From: Zygnema cylindricum
Lineage: Eukaryota; Streptophyta; Zygnematophyceae; Zygnematales; Zygnemataceae
Length of the DNA stretch: 64,000 bases
NCBI GenBank assembly: GCA_037447655.1
Contig: JBBHKE010002900.1
Span: 186,001 to 250,000 of the forward strand
Direction of reading: 5' to 3'
Part shown: piece after piece, positions 59,114-64,000 of the stretch
Layout: every line of letters starts with the position of its first letter
How positions within the stretch are numbered: position 1 is the stretch's first letter
Notes under the pieces: generated by a model
Told to the model about the DNA's origin: nothing
Seen by the model: the letters and a program-made list of their open reading frames with translations, nothing else
Database searches by the model: none
Translations under genes and position numbers: made by a program

Positions 59114-62100
59114 ATGGCTTTTAGTGGAGTTTCCTTAGGCAGTGACTTTCTTTACAAAGGGAATCCTGCTTTTCTAAATGCTTTTCTCAACCGAAATTCG
59201 CTTGTGCAATATCAAGCATGGAAGACAGTTTATTCGCCTGTTTGCAAAAGCTCAAAACAAATTAGAAATGACAATTGCTGGATTGGTAGTCGGAGTATTC
59301 AGAAGAAATACGGTCCAAATTGCAGTGAATACTCTAATGAAAGCTGGAATATTCGAAAGACATACGTTGCAAAATGCACTGAATCCGAAGGCCAGCACGA
59401 AACAGCTTTATTAAGCCAACCTGAACCGCCAAATCCCTTTGGCAAATTCTTCGATAATGCACGGTTGGCACTGCTTCCTTTGAAATCTTGAACTGCGTGT
59501 TGTTTGAGTCTTCAAGTTTTTTACTTTTTAGGTTTCCAAGATTGACTGAATGTAGTGTTTAGCTTTTGTCTAGCTTCTACCCAAAGTATTATTAGCCGTC
59601 GCCAAAAGGACGAGTCTTAATAGTATCAACATAAAAGTGTTTGAGAATATTTTAGGAGCCCGGGCTGTCTTCTGGTTCCCATCATGGAAGGCAAAATGCT
59701 GAGGAAATGGCAAAATCAATTCTTTGCAATCTCTCTCACGGGGTTGTTGTGTATTCATGTTTTACTGGCTGGTCCAGAGCCGTTTTGAATAGATTCCAGG
59801 CAGATGAAGTTGGTCGCGATGTTCTCGCTTTGGCATTCCCAGCGGCATTAATGGGAATCTCTGACCCAATGGTTCAATTGACGGAGACTGCCATTGTTTC
59901 AAGGATGGGTACTTATCTTCCATTCATTCAAACAAGCGGTTGGCATTAATGGTCCCATGGAAAATTGACGATTTGGTCTCTCCAGATGGCAAGCGTAAAT
60001 GAAAGTTTAAGCAAGTAGGGCACAGATTATTCACCGGCTTATTCTTCGCCTCCTGATATTTACAGAGGGCAAGTCCAGAAAAGTGTAGATGTTCTTGCGG
60101 ACTATGATGGTTTAAGTTGCGTTAAGTTATCCATAAGTTATTAAACGGGGTTTCGGCGTGTTCTCCTCTTTTTGTCGATTTTTTGTCCTTACCCGTCAAA
60201 GGTGAACAAAAGCACAAGAGGCTAAGGTGTATTGATTTGGATGGGTCATTGAAATGGGGTTCCAGCAATGTCTTTGACGGAGATGACTTGGGCATTGAAA
60301 TGGCTGCGATCGCCTTGCCAGCTCTCTTGGCTTTGGCAGCCGACCCGATTGCCTCTCTCACCGATACATATTTTATTGCTCAAATAGGTATATTTGGGTT
60401 AAGGTTGCCAGCGTAAAACGGACGCTATTTGTCTGTTACACCCGTTGGACTTGTTTGTTGGTAATAGATTATTCGTGAACACAACTGGGCCTTGATAGCC
60501 AGTCCATGCATGCTCTATCAATTGTTATAAGAAGATCCTCCTTAGTTTATCGTCACTCTCTTTGACGGATCTGTTTGACGTTCGGTTTGTTGGGGACCAG
60601 ATTTGAGGCATATTGAAAAACCTGGCTAAACGATAGTGCCTTTGTTGTTCGCTAGATTTTATTTTTCAAGCATAAAACAGTAAGCTCGCAATTGTTTGTC
60701 TTGCAGGCCCTGTTGAGCTGGCAGCGGTTGGTGTGTCAGTCTCCATTTTCAATCTTGTTTCAAAGATATTTAATTTCCCTCTTCTCAACATTACAACTTC
60801 TTTTGTAGCGGAGGATGAGGAGGCAGCTGAAGCTCAACGGAAGGCTCTTGGCAGTAAGTTTGTTGACACCGACGCCTAATAATGGGCACAGTAGTGGTCC
60901 ATTAAGTGTGTCTATCTTGTCTCTTAGTGAAGAATTAAATATGTTGGAATTGGAAAATGTTATGATAAGGTGAAGGTTATGAGTCACTTTTTCAGGCCAA
61001 AAGGAACTGTTAAAGAGGGACGACAGTAGCATGTGGTACATCCGCGCTTTGTATGAAGGCAACTAAAACATGGGCTCAAGTTCTTTAAAACGCAGAAGTT
61101 CAGAATTCAAACTTCTAGGTTGGACATGCAATTTTTATGGACACACTTGAGTTTTATTATGGATTTGCATGTTTGCTATGATATGGAAAAACACTCCCGT
61201 TTGGACCAATAACTGGGGTTTGGACTTAGTTTGAGCCAGTTAACTACAGTTGCATGTCGATTTTCATATCGCTGGATGCTGTACTTTGATTCAGTAACTT
61301 TTGATTCGATATTTAGATCTGCTCTTGCCCACCAAATCCAGTACATCATGCTCATGGACCTTTGCCTAAACATGAAAGGAATCATCTCCAACGTTAGAGT
61401 AAAACCGATTTTCAACATGAGGTGTTAGTTTTTGCAAAATTATAATCATCCAAGACTATTGGCAATTTGGAAACGGTGCAGCTCTCATGAGTGTCAATCT
61501 TCCTTTTCAAAGTTCATGATTCCCGACCTATTGTCAATCCTGTTTATGTGATTCCATGTGCAATTTTTTTGTCCAAAAGGGACAGCTGTTCACAAACATA
61601 TTGCTAAAACATAGTCATTGTAACTTCTTTACAAATGTGATGTTAACGGGGCTATCTTAGATACGTTCAGTGTGATGCTAGAGATAGGTACAATGATACC
61701 AATGCAGGTCTATTGGGTTAATCTTAATCAATCTATAATACAGATAGGTGAACCTGTATATAACCCAAGTCCCTATTGTCGTTGACAAGAAATGCTATTG
61801 GTGCTTACGCTCTGGTTATGTTTGGACATGAAGTCTATTGCTTGTCTGCAACATGTTAACAATATTTCAACATTCCGATGTAGTTTGTTTCTCAGTAGTG
61901 TTAAACTTGAAGGCGGGTGTACGAAAATAAAGGACAAAAAATGGTGTGTGTTGAATAGATCTCAAGCATGTGGTACGTCCAAAACAGGAGCACTTGTGCC
62001 AAAATGATGGCTTTGAGATTGTGTCAAATTGGAGTAAGGTATACAAGCTTTCTGTAAATATGTGGATATGAACAGGGATTCGCATGGGCCATAAACATAT

Positions 62101-64000
62101 CTTTTAATCACAGTCCTGTCTTTCCTTCTCTTTTTTTGAAAGGTCACATGAGTTGGCTCTCTACCTGTCGGCATCACTAATTTGTCAGTGGGAATTGGGC
62201 TTCGGGCTTTGGTCTTTCAAATGACTCAGAAGAGGGAAAGGCAACTAAGCCAGTTTTGCCATCTGTATCATCCGCGTTAGTGTTGGGGACAGCTCTTGGC
62301 CTCATTGAGGCGGCATTTCTGATCTTTGGAGCTGGTAGCGTACTTGATATCATGGGAGTGCCTGTGGTCAGTGCCCATTACCAAGCTTAGTTTGGATCGC
62401 ATTATTGTAAATCAATAGAATGGTCTTTTCAATGTAGCTTAATTGAATTAGTGTAGTTCAGAATGTGAGTCTAGTGTGGACTGCTTCTCCAGGAGCTTCG
62501 CACATAATATAGTGAGGACCACCATTGCTCATATAAAAAAAAAAACCTATAGCCGTATTGGTGAACCACACAAGGATTAAGCACGTGGTCTAAGGGATCT
62601 GGAAATATCCTTTTGCATATTGTTTGCATTCCTTTGAACAGAGTGTCATTTATTGGAGTTTTGCCTATTACTGGTTGGTTTCTCCAGAAATTGTAATGTT
62701 CCTTTGGAGCAATTTTCAACTGGACTATTTGGATAAAGCAGTCAGCAAAGAACCATTTCAGTAATCAAAGCTTAAGAGTATGTGTGCTAGTAAACATATA
62801 TTCCATAGTCAGGATCAATGACTGAACGAGCTTATGTCATCTTTGACTGTATTCCTTGAGCTTCTTTGGGCCTGATTCTAGTTATAAAGTCATGTGCAGA
62901 ACTCCGCGATGAGGGGTCCAGCAACTGATTATCTCGCGCTGCGAGCTATCGGAGCACCTGCTGTTGTAGTGGCTCTTGCTAGTCAGGGAGTGTTTCGAGG
63001 TTTTAAAGACACAAAGACCCCTCTGTATTCTACAGGTAACAATCTTTTGACTAAGCTATTCTGTGCATATTGATCACAGCCAACCGGTTTGATGAGTTAT
63101 TGACAATGTTGTCGGAACAGTGATTTCTCGAGTTTTGTGTTTATTCAAGGCTTATTGAAGACGAAAGTAAGCTCACATATTTCTGGGGATAATGGGGGTT
63201 AACAGTTGGTGCAAACTTAGTGAACGTGGTTTTGGACCCAATTCTTATGTTTAGCTGCGGATTTGGAGTGGGTGGAGCGGCTGTTGCTACAGTCATCTCC
63301 CAGTAATTGGCCGCAACTTTTCACTTGACTATGGTTTTTCTTTTGACTCCTTGAACGTATACAACTCTTTCATTTGTTTTCATGTCACTCCATTATTTTC
63401 ATTCTATCCTCTTTATTTGGGACAGGTATGCTATGGCGGGGGCTCTTCTTTGGAGCCTCGACAAACGTGTAACCCTCATACCACCTCGTTTGGAGGACCT
63501 TAAACTCGAACGTTTCCTTAAATCTGGTACACTCCTCTCCACTGTTGGTGTGGTCCGCACTCTTTTATGAACCAAGTTTAAAACTGGTGTTTGAAATAAA
63601 TTTGGTTTATACAAAGCTACACTATTGGTGGTGAACGTTGTACACCGTCAATCGCTATTTGCGTTGATAAAAGTAATTCCATCCCGGTTTTTTTTGCTCT
63701 CCGAACACAAAATATCGTTAGTAATGCTGTAGTTCCATTCTTAACGCTAATTTTTTTTGCAGTTCATAGTCTTCCATGTCATTTGGATCAAAAATAGTAT
63801 AATTAACTCTTAAGCAGTCCATACTAATTATTTCTCGTGGATAACAGCGATTCACGGTGTAGTGTCCACTATCATCACTAAGTACAAACCAGCATTGGAC
63901 AGTCTGCTTGAGGAGTCACTTGGTAGGATACTGTTCACTGATTATTTTAGCTTTGGTAAAAGGATCGATCCCCTTATATCCACAAAAATGAATGGATAAT
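59114..64000 (+). CDS. MATE-family transporter, gene copy 2 (3' end outside window)
   Basis: Exons visible: 59114-59463, 59778-59908 (exon 2), 60266-60387 (exon 3), 60707-60853, 62230-62366, 62900-63035, 63206-63302, 63426-63526. The next exon should lie beyond 64000, because intron 8 is 1.4 kb in copy 1. All frames and splice sites are intact, including both alternative TM1 exons. Most differences from copy 1 fall in the first exon (for example S to F, C to Y and D to N changes), as expected for a fast-evolving transit peptide. Membrane-helix exons are nearly unchanged. A ~46-bp insertion near 60591-60637 lies in intron 3. Confidence 0.88.
63641..63861. mobile_element. 220-bp MITE in MATE intron 8, copy 2
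   Basis: Duplicated counterpart of 47662-47881, with the same TACACCGTCAATCGC left end and inverted CACGGTGTA right end. Confidence 0.75.

Larger units (their letters stand above)
54134..64000 (+). repeat. segmental duplication, copy 2 (runs off window)
   Basis: Collinear copy of 38785-48020. The junction at 54133/54134 joins the end of the first unit to CAND1 intron 7 sequence, as expected for a simple tandem duplication of about 15.35 kb. The rest of the unit (remaining MATE exons and the 51-54 kb intergenic sequence) is predicted beyond the window, to about position 70,000. Confidence 0.93.

Noticed and set aside
54134-64000. Second half treated as an independent paralogous locus
   Set aside because: Introns, intergenic DNA and old MITEs are shared at the same positions, so it is a recent duplication and not an old paralogue pair.
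1-64000. CRISPR arrays, rRNA genes, bacterial operons or phage modules
   Set aside because: No regularly spaced short repeats with unique spacers and no rRNA signatures were seen. Gene structure is clearly eukaryotic.

Overview
The window looks like nuclear DNA from an intron-rich streptophyte (a land plant or a close algal relative). I cannot name the species. Reasons: a Ty1/copia element of plant type; many GT-AG introns with TA-flanked MITE-like repeats; and plant-type gene families, namely a Mn-type cation diffusion facilitator (MTP8-11 group), a B12D/MLRQ-domain protein, a plant-length CAND1 and a plastid-type MATE/DTX transporter. All gene models were built by hand from exon homology, splice-site rules and reading-phase bookkeeping. 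No RNA evidence or database search was available.

Layout. Positions 1-12.5 kb are repetitive. A ~640-bp direct repeat (1-645 and 1072-1712) is followed by an inverted pair of unknown elements. Next is a 5'-truncated minus-strand copia fragment (3133-5251), flanked by two 615-bp direct copies of host sequence. Last is a full-length but mutated Ty1/copia element (6292-12450) with a 5-bp target-site duplication. From 12.5 to 15.8 kb I find no gene. From 15.8 to 20.5 kb on the minus strand is a complete 7-exon MTP gene (409 aa), whose introns and leader carry very long purine/pyrimidine tracts. From 20.5 to 24 kb there are MITE-like elements and microsatellites. From 24.0 to 25.4 kb on the plus strand is a 3-exon B12D/MLRQ-like gene (191 aa). 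From 26.9 to 42.3 kb on the minus strand is a complete CAND1 gene of 28 coding exons (1,247 aa). It is divergently paired, across 869 bp, with a plus-strand MATE transporter gene at 43.2-51.2 kb.

From 54.1 kb to the end the sequence repeats 38.8-48.0 kb in the same orientation. The simplest reading is a direct tandem duplication of a ~15.35-kb unit (38785-54133) whose second copy runs off the window. It leaves an orphan 5' fragment of CAND1 (exons 1-7, 55303-57680) and a second MATE gene (59114 to beyond 64000). The second shared promoter is split by a 557-bp TIR element that the first copy lacks.

Most interesting signal: the MATE gene carries two homologous, tandem, differently diverged exons (43871-44001 and 44360-44481). 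Both encode the first transmembrane helix, enter in the same phase, leave in the same phase, and have lengths of 2 mod 3. They therefore look like a mutually exclusive exon pair, and both are open in both gene copies. A competing in-frame model that includes both exons through an upstream acceptor is also described.

How the genes relate: CAND1 (cullin-RING ligase exchange) and the MATE gene share a divergent promoter, which was duplicated with them. The MTP (probable Mn2+ transport) and B12D-like genes are independent neighbours. No bacterial-type operon logic applies.
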